NCBI GenBank assembly: GCA_947626035.1
Contig: CANQQR010000005.1
Coordinates: 1-54,770 of the forward strand
Source: an uncultured Bacilli bacterium
Lineage (GTDB): Bacteria; Bacillota_I; Bacilli_A; RF39; UBA660
DNA length: 54,770 nucleotides
Direction: 5' to 3'
Part shown: positions 33,347 through 42,755 of the stretch, in pieces
Layout of the letters: every line of letters begins with the position of its first letter
Numbering within the stretch: position 1 is the first letter of the stretch
The notes under the pieces: model-generated
Databases searched by the model: none
The model's input: only the letters and a program-made list of their open reading frames with translations
What the model was told of the DNA's origin: nothing
Program-made: the position numbers and the translations under genes

Positions 33347-34072
33347 TTAGTTACATTCTTCGTTTTTATTACAGGTACCACTAGTTAGATATATTTTACT
33401 AAATGTGTCGTAAAAGTTATCATATAAGTCTTTGTATTGTTTTTCTGTCATTTCTGAATATTTAGTTTCTCCTTCTTCTAATGTTCTACTTATTCCTTTT
33501 GCTTCTACTATACCACTGTTTTTGACTGTTATGAAAAATGGCATGTATATTCTTTTTTCGCCAGTAGAATATGTTTTTCCATTACTATCAGTTAATTCGT
33601 AGTCTCTTAAATAATCTTTTAATTTATCTAATAATTCATAATAACTTTCAGAGCCTTTGTTTATTTGTTTTAATTCATTATTTTGTATTTCATAATTTGA
33701 TTTTTCGTCGTCTAAATTTAAATAATATATTGTTTCTATGTTTAATTTTTTTGCAACATCTAGCATAGGTTCTAACATGTTTCTGCACCATGGACACCAA
33801 GAGGCACCTACATATATTATTGCTTTTTTACTTTCTAATAGTTTTATTGTTTCCTTTACTGTTACATATTTTATAGGGTTATTTTCGTCAATATTCACAT
33901 TGTTGTATTTGGCTCCATCGGATTCTCTTATTGTGTCATTTAATGATTCATATTCATTTTTAAATTTTAATGCATCTTCATTTTGGTTTTTATTAATTAA
34001 AAAGTAACCTCCAATACATAATGCTAATACTAAAACAATTATTATTATGAATGTTAAATGTTTTTTATTCAT
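33347..34072 (-). CDS. Membrane-anchored thioredoxin-like protein
   Basis: The 241-residue product has an N-terminal anchor (about 4-26) and a thioredoxin fold with the redox motif WCPWC near residue 93 (YVGASWCPWCRNMLEPM). An insertion of about 45 residues separates it from the cis-Pro region MPFFITVKNSG. A second Cys pair lies at the very C terminus (TCNKNEEC). It probably works outside the membrane in thiol reduction or disulfide exchange. GAAAGGAGAAAAAATAT precedes the ATG. Confidence 0.85.
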   Translation of the reverse strand: MNKKHLTFIIIIVLVLALCIGGYFLINKNQNEDALKFKNEYESLNDTIRESDGAKYNNVNIDENNPIKYVTVKETIKLLESKKAIIYVGASWCPWCRNMLEPMLDVAKKLNIETIYYLNLDDEKSNYEIQNNELKQINKGSESYYELLDKLKDYLRDYELTDSNGKTYSTGEKRIYMPFFITVKNSGIVEAKGISRTLEEGETKYSEMTEKQYKDLYDNFYDTFSKIYLTSGTCNKNEECN

Positions 34073-34140
34073 ATATTTTTTCTCCTTTCAGTTTTTATTT
34101 TATAGGATTAAAAGAAGAAGTTAAATAACGCAAGAGTTGC

Positions 34141-34164
34141 AAAAACTCAACATTTAGTTGAGTT
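34141..34164 (-). terminator. Intrinsic terminator after the XRE gene at 34167
   Basis: AACTCAAC (34164-34157) pairs with GTTGAGTT (34151-34144), then T. Confidence 0.8.
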
Positions 34165-34166
34165 AG

Positions 34167-34862
34167 TTATTCACAGTCATTTTCAAGTTTTAAAGGAATT
34201 TTATATGAAATTGTTTTTTCGTTTTCGTCTGTTCCTTGTATTTCTAGATATAGACTATCTTGTTTGTATTTTTTACATATTTTTTGGTAATTATCTACTG
34301 TAAATGAGACGTCTTTTAGAAAGTCTTCTAGTGTTGTTTTACTATTTTTGTCATAATCACATGTGTCTATTATTTTGCTAGAGTCATTATTTTTTTCATA
34401 TAGGGTGCAGGTTATGTTATCGTATATTGTTTGGTCGTCTGGTCCACAGTAAGTAATGTCACTTATGTAGATTGAAGACTTTAGATCATTGTATGAGATT
34501 ATTCCAGATATGTTAAAGTTATCACAGCTTGATTTTAGTGTTTTAAATTCAAAACTATTATTGTGTTTATATAGATATAAAATTATTATTATAGTAATTA
34601 TTATTAAAGTGATAGATATGATATAGATGTTTTTTCTGTTTGTGTTTTTTTTACTATATTCTCCATCAAATATGTCGTCAATGCTTATGTTAAAATCTTT
34701 GCTCATTTGTTTTATTAAGGCAGTGTCAGGCATATTTTTCCCAGTTTCCCATTTGCTTACTGCTTGATAGGTTACATTGTATTTGTCTGCTAATTCTTTT
34801 TGTGTTAAGTTATTCTTTTTTCTTATTTCTTTAACAAATTTACCTATTTTTTCTTGGTCCAT
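34167..34862 (-). CDS. XRE regulator with one membrane segment and outer domain
   Basis: The 231-residue product has an XRE domain (MDQEKIGKFVKEIRKKNNLT, QKELADKYNVTYQAVSKWETG), one membrane segment near 76-95 and an outer C-terminal domain of about 130 residues with several Cys. Such a one-component layout could sense an outside signal directly. ATAGGAAGTGAAAT precedes the ATG. Paralogous in its N terminus to 32173 and 46619. Confidence 0.8.
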   Translation of the reverse strand: MDQEKIGKFVKEIRKKNNLTQKELADKYNVTYQAVSKWETGKNMPDTALIKQMSKDFNISIDDIFDGEYSKKNTNRKNIYIISITLIIITIIIILYLYKHNNSFEFKTLKSSCDNFNISGIISYNDLKSSIYISDITYCGPDDQTIYDNITCTLYEKNNDSSKIIDTCDYDKNSKTTLEDFLKDVSFTVDNYQKICKKYKQDSLYLEIQGTDENEKTISYKIPLKLENDCE

Positions 34863-34914
34863 ATTTCACTTCCTATTTTTTAAATCTTTTTATATTATAT
34901 CACTTATAATATTG

Positions 34915-34947
34915 TAAATCAAAATCTTAATTTTTAGTTTTGATTTA
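34915..34947 (-). terminator. Terminator-like hairpin after the MmcQ-like gene
   Basis: TAAATCAAAA (34947-34938) pairs with TTTTGATTTA (34924-34915), a 10-bp AT-rich stem. The T run is poor, so the call is weaker than others. Confidence 0.5.
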
Positions 34948-35977
34948 TATATTCGCTTAGTTCTTTGTTAATATATCTAGGGCCTCGTACTGAGTTTATT
35001 CCAAATTCTTTTATTTTATTTAGTGTTAGTTTATCATTTTTGTATTTTTCTAATAGGCTTAGTTTCATTACTTTTTGCATTTTCAAGTTTTTACTTTTAT
35101 ATTCATATGGTATGTTTATTTCTTCTACTTTCAGTTTGTACATTATTTTTTTATATGGAGCGCCGACATATAGGTAAACTATATCATTTATTTTTATGTT
35201 AGTACTTTGTTTCCATAGTATTTCTTGTTTTTTATCTAGTTCTTTTTCGATGTCAAAATATTTTGGATTGGCTGGTATTAACCATTCGTTATTAGATAAG
35301 TTTTTTGTAGTTATAGTATTAGAGTAACTTTCGTCAATTAGTTTCATTAAGTTACTGTCTGGCACGGTGTTATTTAGTAGGACTGTAATCCAACTTGTTT
35401 TGTTCATGTGATATGCTTTATAAAAGCCTTTTTTGTTTAGTAATTTTTGTATTTTATTCGGGTTTAATTTTAAATTTATTATTTCTACTTCTTTGTTTTT
35501 ATTTGGTTCTAGTTTGTTCATGTTAATGTTCATTATTATAGCGTACCATTTTTGGCTGGTTTTGTTTTTGAAAGTTGCATAGCCAGGGAATTTTTCCCAT
35601 TCAAATTGTGGCCAGTCATTATATTTTATTTTTATTTGTTCTACTATTCTATTTGTTTGTTCATATATAAATGGGATTGGTATAAAGCATTTGTTTTTTA
35701 TGTCTTCTAGTAAATTTTCAAATTCGTCGGCAATAGATCTTGCGAATTTACCTGTAGCATTTTTTATTCTAAAGGATGTATATTCTTCGTTTGCTAATAT
35801 GTCATAAATTTTACCTTGTACTTGGCCTTTTTCATTTATTGTTATTTTTATTTCCATTGTGTTATCTAAAATTAATTTTGTATATTTGTATTGTTTATTT
35901 TCTTTTTTGAATCCATATTCACGTATTTTTTTTATGTCAATTTTTGTTTTTTTAAATATTTCTTTTTCGATTGTCAT
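34934..35977 (-). CDS. MmcQ/YjbR-family protein with EVE-like C-terminal domain
   Basis: The 347-residue product has an N-terminal ferredoxin-like part, a middle MmcQ/YjbR (CyaY-like) domain around residues 115-235 (WPQFEWEKFPGYATFKN, KWYAIIMNINMNKL, FYKAYHMNKTSWITVLL) and a C-terminal EVE/PUA-like part starting at WLIPANPKYFDIEKEL with KINDIVYLYVGAPYKKIMYK. MmcQ/YjbR domains bind DNA; EVE domains often read modified bases. The combination is known in Firmicutes, with no fixed role. ATAGGAGACCAGA precedes the ATG. Confidence 0.75.
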   Translation of the reverse strand: MTIEKEIFKKTKIDIKKIREYGFKKENKQYKYTKLILDNTMEIKITINEKGQVQGKIYDILANEEYTSFRIKNATGKFARSIADEFENLLEDIKNKCFIPIPFIYEQTNRIVEQIKIKYNDWPQFEWEKFPGYATFKNKTSQKWYAIIMNINMNKLEPNKNKEVEIINLKLNPNKIQKLLNKKGFYKAYHMNKTSWITVLLNNTVPDSNLMKLIDESYSNTITTKNLSNNEWLIPANPKYFDIEKELDKKQEILWKQSTNIKINDIVYLYVGAPYKKIMYKLKVEEINIPYEYKSKNLKMQKVMKLSLLEKYKNDKLTLNKIKEFGINSVRGPRYINKELSEYINQN

Positions 35978-36013
35978 TCTGGTCTCCTATTAGTGATTTA
36001 TTTAATAGCATTT

Positions 36014-36041
36014 AAAAATAAATACCTTAGCGTATTTATTT
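36014..36041 (-). terminator. Intrinsic terminator after mscL
   Basis: AAATAAATAC (36041-36032) and GTATTTATTT (36025-36016) form a perfect 10-bp stem with a 6-base loop; T bases follow. Confidence 0.8.
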
Positions 36042-36464
36042 CTTGGTTTGTTTAGGTTTAGTTGTTTTTGTGTTTTTTGTTTTATTTTCTTTTAAAAGAT
36101 CTCTTATTTCTTCTAGTAATATTATATCGTCAGGCTTTTTAGGTGCTTCTTTAGGTGGTTCTGGTTTTTTTCTTTTGAATCTATTTATTGCTTTTATAAA
36201 TACGAATATGCAAAATGCAACTATTAGGAAGTCAACTATGTTTTGTATAAATGTACCATAGTTTATTTTTGCAGTTCCTACTGTTAATGTTAAACCTGTA
36301 AAGTCATGCCCACCTATTATTATTCCAACTAGAGGCATTATTATGTCATTAACTAAACTTGTTACAATTTTTCCAAATGCTGAACCTATTATAACACCTA
36401 CAGCCATGTCTAAAACATTACCTTTTGAAATGAATTCTTTAAATTCGCTTATAAATTTCTTCAT
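36036..36464 (-). CDS. mscL: Large-conductance mechanosensitive channel
   Basis: The 142-residue product is a typical Msc[39 protein letters not shown] (N-terminal helix and TM1), a short outer loop, TM2 around 68-92 and a Lys/Pro-rich linker leading to the cytoplasmic helix [12 protein letters not shown]. It releases solutes on hypo-osmotic shock. Monocistronic, TGAGGAGTGAAAA before the ATG. Confidence 0.97.
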   Translation of the reverse strand: MKKFISEFKEFISKGNVLDMAVGVIIGSAFGKIVTSLVNDIIMPLVGIIIGGHDFTGLTLTVGTAKINYGTFIQNIVDFLIVAFCIFVFIKAINRFKRKKPEPPKEAPKKPDDIILLEEIRDLLKENKTKNTKTTKPKQTKK

Positions 36465-36522
36465 TTTTCACTCCTCATACATATTATAAATAATATTTAT
36501 ATATTTTGTCTAGATATTAAGG

Positions 36523-37830
36523 CTATTTTAAATTCTTTTTAAAGTTTTCTATGTTTTTTAGTACTTCTTTGATGTTTTTTTCATTTCCTATGTTTGTTGG
36601 TGTGTAGTATTTTCTTCCTTTTAGTGATGGGGGCATACATTCCATGTTTGTTATGTGACCTTGGTAGTCATGTGCATATTTATAACCATTTCCATAGCCT
36701 ATATCTGAGTCTAATTTAGTTACTGCATTTCTTAAGTGTAATGGTACTTTTTCTCCACTTGTTTTTATTGCGTCTTCTTTTGCTAAGTTATATGCTACTT
36801 CTAGCGAGTTTGATTTTGGACTTACACTAAGATATACTACTGCTTGAGCTAGATTTACGTTACATTCTGGCATACCTAAATAGTGGGATGCATTATATGC
36901 ATTTAAGGCTTGAGTTAGTGCGTTTGTGTTAGCCATTCCTATGTCTTCTGATGCAAATCTTACTAATCGCCTTGCAACATATAAAGGGTTTTCTCCAGCT
37001 TCAAGCATTCTAGCTAGGTAATAAAGTGCTGCATCAGGGTCACTATTTCTCATTGATTTATGTAGTGCTGATATTAGGTTATAGTGTTCTTCTCCATCTT
37101 TATCATATATAAATGTTTTGCTTTGAAGTATTTTTTCTAAGGATTCTTTTGTTATTTTCTTTTTTCCTTTGTTATCTTTTGTTATGTTTATTACATTTTC
37201 TAGTGTGTTAAGCGCTACTCTGGCATCTCCAGAAGCATATGATGAGATTACATTTAGTGCATTATCTTCTACTGTTACATCTTTGTATTCTTTTTCTAAT
37301 GCTCTTTTTAGTATTTTTTTTAAGTCTTCTTCATTTAGGCTTTTTAATACATAAACTTTGCATCTTGATAAAAGGGCTCCATTTACTTCAAATGATGGGT
37401 TTTCTGTAGTTGCGCCTATTAATATTATTGTTCCATTTTCAACATATGGTAAGAAAGCGTCTTGTTGAATTTTATTAAATCTATGTATTTCATCAACAAA
37501 GAGTATTGTTTTTTTGTCATTAGCTTTATTGAATTTTGCTACTTCTATTACTTCTTTTATTTCTTTTATTCCAGATGTTACAGCTGATAATTCATAAATA
37601 GACGAATCTGTTGTGTGTGCGATTATTTTTGCAAGTGTGGTTTTTCCTACACCGGGAGGACCCCAGAATATCATTGAAGAAAAATTTTTGTTTTCTATCA
37701 TTTGTCTTATAGTTGAAGAAGCGCCTACTAAGTCTTCTTGTCCAAAAAAATCTTCTAGTGTTTTTGGTCTCATTTTTTCTGCTAATGGTGTATATTCAAA
37801 TTCTTTTTCTTCACTAAAAAGAGTGTTCAT
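36523..37830 (-). CDS. rarA: Replication-associated recombination ATPase RarA/MgsA
   Basis: The 435-residue product is full length for RarA. It has LAEKMRPKTLEDFFGQEDLVG near 17, Walker A WGPPGVGKTTLA near 55, Walker B ILFVDEIHRFN near 107, sensor 1 IGATTENPSFEVN, and the C-terminal tetramer domain with GENPLYVARRLVRFASEDIG and YKYAHDYQGH. It acts at stalled forks in the cytoplasm. AAAGGAGGAACAAAT precedes the ATG. Confidence 0.96.
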   Translation of the reverse strand: MNTLFSEEKEFEYTPLAEKMRPKTLEDFFGQEDLVGASSTIRQMIENKNFSSMIFWGPPGVGKTTLAKIIAHTTDSSIYELSAVTSGIKEIKEVIEVAKFNKANDKKTILFVDEIHRFNKIQQDAFLPYVENGTIILIGATTENPSFEVNGALLSRCKVYVLKSLNEEDLKKILKRALEKEYKDVTVEDNALNVISSYASGDARVALNTLENVINITKDNKGKKKITKESLEKILQSKTFIYDKDGEEHYNLISALHKSMRNSDPDAALYYLARMLEAGENPLYVARRLVRFASEDIGMANTNALTQALNAYNASHYLGMPECNVNLAQAVVYLSVSPKSNSLEVAYNLAKEDAIKTSGEKVPLHLRNAVTKLDSDIGYGNGYKYAHDYQGHITNMECMPPSLKGRKYYTPTNIGNEKNIKEVLKNIENFKKNLK

Positions 37831-37866
37831 ATTTGTTCCTCCTTTGTTTTTAAATGTTATGTTTTT

Positions 37867-37896
37867 ATTTTATCACACATATATTCGTGTTTTCAA
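37867..37896 (-). promoter_or_regulatory. Promoter of rarA
   Basis: TTGAAA (37896-37891), 18-base spacer ending TGTGA, TAAAAT (37872-37867) on the minus strand. Confidence 0.6.
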
Positions 37897-37905
37897 GTGT
37901 TTTTA

Positions 37906-37943
37906 TAAAAAAATTAAAGGTTACTGTTTTATTAGTAACCCTT
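37906..37943 (-). terminator. Intrinsic terminator after the alcohol dehydrogenase gene
   Basis: AAGGGTTACT (37943-37934) pairs with AGTAACCTTT (37925-37916), then seven T shortly after. Confidence 0.85.
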
Positions 37944-37949
37944 AAATAT

Positions 37950-38975
37950 TTATTTCTTTGGATCTATTAATATTTTTATTTTATCAGTTGTTCCACTTGT
38001 TAATTCTAGGAATGCATTTTGTGTTTCGTCAAGTGAGATTATGTCACTTACAAATGGTTTTACATCAATTATTTTGTTACTCATTAAGTCTATAACTGTT
38101 TCAAATTCTTTTTTTGTATATGCAATAGCGCCTTGGATGTTTATTTCTTTTAGTACTGCTAAGGTTGTTGGTATTGTTATTGCATCTGTTGCAACTCCTA
38201 CAAGTATTACTTTTCCGCCTGGACGACAAGCCATTATTGCGGATGTTACTGCTTTACTGTTACCACAGCACTCTAGTACTACATCGAATCCACCGTTTGT
38301 TTCTTTCATTACTTTTTCCATGAAGTCAGCGCTTGTTGCATCATAAAATTCGTCTACTACTTTTAAATCTAAGGCTTTTATTCCTCTTTGTTTGTTTGTT
38401 TCAGATAGTACTACTTTGCTTGCACCTTCTTTTTTTGCGAATAAAGCACTTACTAATCCTATTATTCCACCGCCTATTACTAGGACTTTTTCTCCTACTT
38501 TTATGTCTGCTAAGTGTACTGCATGAATTCCTACGGCAGTAGGTTCTACCATTGCAACTTCTTCGTCAGTAATGTTGTCTGGAACTTTTATTATTAAGTC
38601 GCCGTCTATTAGTATTTTTTCTTCATATGCTCCGTTTTGGTCTAGTGATAAACCTAAAGCGTGATTCCAAGTTTCAGGGCAATATTGTGGATTGCCTGTT
38701 TCACATGCTTCACAGTGACCACATGGAGAGATAGGTAATGATGTTACTCTGTCTCCTATTTCTAAGTCTTGTTTGTTACCTTTATCTAATACTATTCCAC
38801 AATATTCATGGCCCATTATTAAGCCAGCAGGCATACCTGTTTCCCAGTTATGAATGTCTGAACCACATATTCCAGCTTTTTTTATTTCAATTAATACTTT
38901 TTTTCCATCGCTTTTTGGTTCTTCAACTGTAGTTGTTTCTAGTAATCTTTTATCTTTTATTTTTACACATTTCAT
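37950..38975 (-). CDS. Zinc-dependent medium-chain alcohol/polyol dehydrogenase
   Basis: The 341-residue product is an MDR of the threonine/sorbitol dehydrogenase branch. It has the catalytic-zinc motif GICGSDIHNWE and GHEYCG, structural-zinc cysteines CGHCEACETGNPQYC near 90-105, and the NAD site VLVIGGGIIGLVSALFAKKEG near 168. NAD-dependent oxidation of a secondary alcohol is expected; the exact substrate cannot be read. A weak GGGTGA site precedes the ATG and terminators lie on both sides, so it is monocistronic. Confidence 0.88.
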   Translation of the reverse strand: MKCVKIKDKRLLETTTVEEPKSDGKKVLIEIKKAGICGSDIHNWETGMPAGLIMGHEYCGIVLDKGNKQDLEIGDRVTSLPISPCGHCEACETGNPQYCPETWNHALGLSLDQNGAYEEKILIDGDLIIKVPDNITDEEVAMVEPTAVGIHAVHLADIKVGEKVLVIGGGIIGLVSALFAKKEGASKVVLSETNKQRGIKALDLKVVDEFYDATSADFMEKVMKETNGGFDVVLECCGNSKAVTSAIMACRPGGKVILVGVATDAITIPTTLAVLKEINIQGAIAYTKKEFETVIDLMSNKIIDVKPFVSDIISLDETQNAFLELTSGTTDKIKILIDPKK

Positions 38976-39009
38976 TTAACTAATCACCCTATTTATATTA
39001 TACCATTAT

Positions 39010-39046
39010 AAAAAGCCTTTATTATAGTATTTTAGGCTTTTTTTGA
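39010..39046 (-). terminator. Intrinsic terminator ending the seven-gene operon
   Basis: AAAAAGCCT (39042-39034 region) pairs with AGGCTTTTT (39018-39010), a 9-bp stem with T on both sides. It separates the zinc-ribbon gene from the dehydrogenase gene. Confidence 0.85.
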
Positions 39047-39059
39047 TATTCAATTTACA

Positions 39060-39491
39060 TTATTTTTTCTTTTTAGATATTATTTCTATTTTCTTTTTTC
39101 TTAGTACTAGTAGTGTTAGTCTTTTTTTGCATGTTGGACAAGTGGTATGTTTTATTCCTCTTTTTAAGGGAAGTGGTAGCTTTAGTGTTGTTTTACATTT
39201 TGGACATTTTTTATATATGTGCTCTTTGTCTTTTGGTTTGAATAAATTTAATATTTTATTTTTGATTTTTAAAAATTCTTGATTTTCTTTTTTTCTTTTA
39301 GTTATGTTTTTAGACATTGATCTATATAGTAATGAAAGTATTAGTACCATTTCTATTATTAGTAATATTTTTAGGGAAGAGAATAGGTTAATTATCATTA
39401 ATATTATTGTTAGTCTAAATGTGAAATTATATAGTTCATCTATTCCATATCTACCACACATAAATTTATTTACTTTGTTTATAAATTTCAT
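39060..39491 (-). CDS. Membrane protein with C-terminal zinc ribbon
   Basis: The 143-residue product has two hydrophobic segments (about 25-60), a very basic linker and a zinc ribbon KKCPKCKTTLKLPL ... TTCPTCKKR near 95-125. The tail is Lys-rich. Function unknown; such proteins may bind nucleic acid or partner proteins at the membrane. Last gene of the operon, ten bases after the rubredoxin-fusion gene. Confidence 0.75.
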   Translation of the reverse strand: MKFINKVNKFMCGRYGIDELYNFTFRLTIILMIINLFSSLKILLIIEMVLILSLLYRSMSKNITKRKKENQEFLKIKNKILNLFKPKDKEHIYKKCPKCKTTLKLPLPLKRGIKHTTCPTCKKRLTLLVLRKKKIEIISKKKK

Positions 39492-39501
39492 TTTTCTCCT
39501 T

Positions 39502-40122
39502 TTATTCTATTAGTATGAAGTCTTCTTTACTTCCTCCGCATACTGGACATATAAAGTCTTCTGGTAGTTCTCCATTATATATGTAACCACATATTTTACA
39601 TCTATATTTTTTAGTTCCGTTACTTTTTTCTTTGCTCATTTCTTCTATTACTTTAGGTTTTATTTCTTCTTGGTATTTTTTGTACGTTAGTGCTTCTTTT
39701 TCGCTTAGTAGTTTATATTCAGTTGTGTTAGATATTATTATGTAGTGGGTAGATGCATCTATTACTTCTTTTACTTCACAAATTATATATGCTACTGCGT
39801 TTTCTTTTATTACTGGCATACCAGATATTTCTTCATAATTTATGTTTTCGTATTTGTCTATTTTTGAAGATGTGTTATAGCCAAATTGTTTTATTAGATT
39901 TACAGTTGTTTCTTCACTTAGTACTGTTATTGAAAATTTTTTTGTTTCTAATATTTGTTTTGTTGTGTAGTTGTTTTTGTTTATGCTTATTAATATTAAT
40001 GGATTACTACCACTTGTTATTTGCATTGCTGTGTTTATTATGCATCCTACATTTTTTTCTTTTTTTGTTCCTACTACGTATAAGCCATAGTTTAGGGTTT
40101 TAAATACATTTTCGTCGTTCAT
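39502..40122 (-). CDS. Flavin reductase-rubredoxin fusion
   Basis: The 206-residue product joins a flavin-reductase-like domain (residues 1-150, YGLYVVGTKKEKNVGCIINTAMQITSG) to a C-terminal rubredoxin (about 168-206, YRCKICGYIYNGELPEDFICPVCGGSKEDF) whose four iron ligands are intact. Such high-molecular-weight rubredoxins feed electrons to oxygen or superoxide reductases in anaerobes. No oxygen-detoxifying partner gene is in the window. The start codon shares one base with the stop of the nuclease gene. Confidence 0.92.
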   Translation of the reverse strand: MNDENVFKTLNYGLYVVGTKKEKNVGCIINTAMQITSGSNPLILISINKNNYTTKQILETKKFSITVLSEETTVNLIKQFGYNTSSKIDKYENINYEEISGMPVIKENAVAYIICEVKEVIDASTHYIIISNTTEYKLLSEKEALTYKKYQEEIKPKVIEEMSKEKSNGTKKYRCKICGYIYNGELPEDFICPVCGGSKEDFILIE

Positions 40123-40844
40123 TATTCTTTCTCACTTTCTCCATTTTGGTAATTTATTTTTATTCCATCTTGTACATTATAAATGTATACGTTAAATTCT
40201 AATGATTTACCTTTGTCTTCTACAGAAGAGGCTTCTATTTGAACTCCACTTGCTACTAGGTTGTCGTTTAAAAATTTTGGTGTGACTCTGTATAGTACAT
40301 GGTTAGATGTTTCTTTTATATATTCAGCTACTTTGTTTTCAAATTCTAGCATTACATCTGCGTTCATTTTTCTAGTACAAGTTATTAAATTTTTTTCATT
40401 ATCGTTTTCTCCTGTTAATTGGAAGCCTATAAGGTGGCATCTATTGTATAGATATAATCCATCGATGTTGTCATATTTTATTGTGTGCCAGCCTGATGGT
40501 TTTATGTTTCCTATTCCTTCTCTTTCTTTTGTTGGCATTAGGTCTTTTCCAATGTTTGCAAATGCTACACCACATCTATTTAGGTAATCTAAGTCGCTAT
40601 AGTGTTCGAAAGAGGCGCTAGTATAGTCGCTTTCTTTAAAGTCTGGGACGTTATCGTTTATTATTACGTATGGTGCACCATTATATTCTGGTACTTCGTC
40701 TATGCTATATGATATATATGAGCCTGTTATTTTTAATAGTAGTATTTCTATTTCACTTCTATAGTTATAGCATATGAATAGTATTATGAATGAAAACACT
40801 GATACGATTAGTTTTTTTAGTTCTTTTTTTGTTTTTTTGTTCAT
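40122..40844 (-). CDS. EndA-like DNA/RNA non-specific endonuclease
   Basis: The 240-residue product has an N-terminal membrane anchor (about 11-27) and an EndA/NUC1-type nuclease domain. The active-site stretch is NRCHLIGFQLTGENDNEKNLI; the general-base histidine and the metal-binding Asn region are kept, while the usual Asp-Arg-Gly-His reads Asn-Arg-Cys-His, a form common in clostridial homologues. VASGVQIEASS and LEFNVYIYN are also family marks. It would degrade DNA at the outer face, for nutrition or DNA uptake. Operon member between a membrane protein and the rubredoxin fusion. Confidence 0.88.
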   Translation of the reverse strand: MNKKTKKELKKLIVSVFSFIILFICYNYRSEIEILLLKITGSYISYSIDEVPEYNGAPYVIINDNVPDFKESDYTSASFEHYSDLDYLNRCGVAFANIGKDLMPTKEREGIGNIKPSGWHTIKYDNIDGLYLYNRCHLIGFQLTGENDNEKNLITCTRKMNADVMLEFENKVAEYIKETSNHVLYRVTPKFLNDNLVASGVQIEASSVEDKGKSLEFNVYIYNVQDGIKINYQNGESEKE

Positions 40845-40853
40845 TTTTTTCTC

Positions 40854-42476
40854 CTATATTTTGTAGTAAGTTAGTCCAAATTTAATTATGTTTATAAATT
40901 CTTTTAGGTTAAAGTATAAAAGTATTAGTGATAGTGTTATTATGATTATGTATTTTAAGCGAGCATTTTTTATTAGTTTGTCTATTAGCAAATATATTAG
41001 TATTATGTAAGCCCAGCTAAAGTAAAGTGTGTATAGTATTAGACCGTTTTCTAGTGTTCCCCAGCCTACTAAGCATAAAATTACGAATGAGAAGATTACC
41101 CAGCAAAACGATATTATAGCCATTTTGTTTTTTCTATTTAGTATGAAACTTATTAAGACTAGAACTAGTATTATTATTCCTATTATTGATATTGTTTCTA
41201 TTTGTGGTAAACGATAAGATATTTGGCTAGGTCCTTTTATTATTATACCAGATGGGGCTAGGAAAATGGATCTTACGAAGTATAAAAATTGTTTTAGTCT
41301 ATTTATAAATGGTATATTCTTTCCACCAAACCTTAGTAATGTTATTATTCCGTCTTTACTGTTTATTATTAAGTGAAGTTGACCTGATACTACTGATGTG
41401 AATATAAATGCTATAAAACATTTTAGTACGTTTTTTGTCCATGTTTTTAGTGATTTAAATTTACTTATTAATGGGAATATTATACCTGAGGTTAGCAGGG
41501 TTCCTACTGAAGATATGTAGAAATAATTTGTTTCTAGTAAGTCAAATGTGTATATATAAATTGTTAGTATTAGATAGAATAAAGCAAATATGTATTGTTC
41601 CATTACAAAGCTATATAGTATTAGTCCAAATGTTACATATGTGAATATAAAATATAGTATGGAATCTTTTTTGTTTAGGTTTAGTATTTTGGTTATCATG
41701 TATACAGTAAAAGCAAGTAGTGATATTTGTATTGTGTTTAGAAATACTGCATAGGCATTTGGAATAAATGAGAATATTGTTTTTAGGACGTATGCTACTA
41801 AGGCAAATGGAAGTGCAAATATTGCAAAGAATGGTTGTCTTATATCATTTTCTTCCATATTTATGTTTAGATATGCATCATGGTTATATATGGCCGCGCT
41901 GTCAGTAGAATATATTACGTCATATAGTATAGGTGTTTTTTCATTATGTGCATTATAAAAAATTGTGGTTTTGTTATATAGTATTAGTGAAGCGATAAAG
42001 CCTATTATGGTTATTACTAGCAGTAGTATTTTATCTCTTTTACTCATTTTTGTTAATATTTCTTTTATTATTGGTGTTAGTTTTTCTATTAGTATGTATG
42101 TTATTTCAACTAGTGCGGGTAATATTAGTAGTACTAATAAATAAGTTGTTATGGTGTAATGTAAGTTTAATTTTAGATGTACACTAATGATGCTATTAAA
42201 GTAAGCTGGCATTTTTATAGTGTATTTAAATATTATTTTTACTGCTAATAGAGAAAATACTAAAGACGAGAGTGAGTTTTTGATATTTATTTTTTTAAAT
42301 ATGTTTTTAAATAGTTTAAAGTTTATTATTACTCCAAATATAAATGCAATAATCATGCCTATAAGTATTTCTTTTTTTGTTCCTCTTTCAGATAGTATGA
42401 ATGTTAAACATGGGTAAGAAAAAGTGCATATTATTTTTAATAAAATGTCTATTATTTTTGTTATTTTAGTTTTCAT
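40854..42476 (-). CDS. Polytopic membrane protein, possibly a GT-C-type glycosyltransferase
   Basis: The 540-residue product has about 12-13 membrane segments and few long loops. The loop after the fifth segment (YDVIYSTDSAAIYNHDAYLN) carries acidic residues, as expected for a GT-C-fold polyprenyl-sugar transferase, but no family motif is certain. A flippase-like or unknown membrane role is the alternative. It lies 20 bases after the small gene at 42497 in the operon. Confidence 0.65.
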   Translation of the reverse strand: MKTKITKIIDILLKIICTFSYPCLTFILSERGTKKEILIGMIIAFIFGVIINFKLFKNIFKKINIKNSLSSLVFSLLAVKIIFKYTIKMPAYFNSIISVHLKLNLHYTITTYLLVLLILPALVEITYILIEKLTPIIKEILTKMSKRDKILLLVITIIGFIASLILYNKTTIFYNAHNEKTPILYDVIYSTDSAAIYNHDAYLNINMEENDIRQPFFAIFALPFALVAYVLKTIFSFIPNAYAVFLNTIQISLLAFTVYMITKILNLNKKDSILYFIFTYVTFGLILYSFVMEQYIFALFYLILTIYIYTFDLLETNYFYISSVGTLLTSGIIFPLISKFKSLKTWTKNVLKCFIAFIFTSVVSGQLHLIINSKDGIITLLRFGGKNIPFINRLKQFLYFVRSIFLAPSGIIIKGPSQISYRLPQIETISIIGIIILVLVLISFILNRKNKMAIISFCWVIFSFVILCLVGWGTLENGLILYTLYFSWAYIILIYLLIDKLIKNARLKYIIIITLSLILLYFNLKEFINIIKFGLTYYKI

Positions 42477-42496
42477 TTTGTGTTTTTCCTTTTCTT

Positions 42497-42742
42497 TTAT
42501 TGTTCATTTTTAGAAATATTTTTTTCGTATTTATGTCCTTCTATAAAACTTTCTTGGTAAAGAGTAGTGTCTTCTATTCTTATGTTCTTTTTTAGTGCTT
42601 CTGTTATTATTTCAATTTTTAGTTTATAGTTTTTATTACTGTACCAGTCTAGTGGAAATAGTTTGTCTGTTTCTTCTTTTTTGTGTTCTTTTTTGTATTT
42701 TATTTCTGCTAGTATATATAGGTTTAAGTCTAATTCGTCCAT
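42497..42742 (-). CDS. Small acidic/basic protein, unknown function
   Basis: The 81-residue product has no membrane segment; it looks helical, with an N-terminal MDELDLNLYILAEIKYKKEHK and a Lys/Glu-rich tail. ATG at 42742 is chosen as AAGGAGG lies eight bases upstream; longer forms would overlap the preceding gene. It follows the giant zincin gene by 13 bases. Family not recognised. Confidence 0.75.
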   Translation of the reverse strand: MDELDLNLYILAEIKYKKEHKKEETDKLFPLDWYSNKNYKLKIEIITEALKKNIRIEDTTLYQESFIEGHKYEKNISKNEQ

Positions 42743-42755
42743 TATGTTTTCCTCC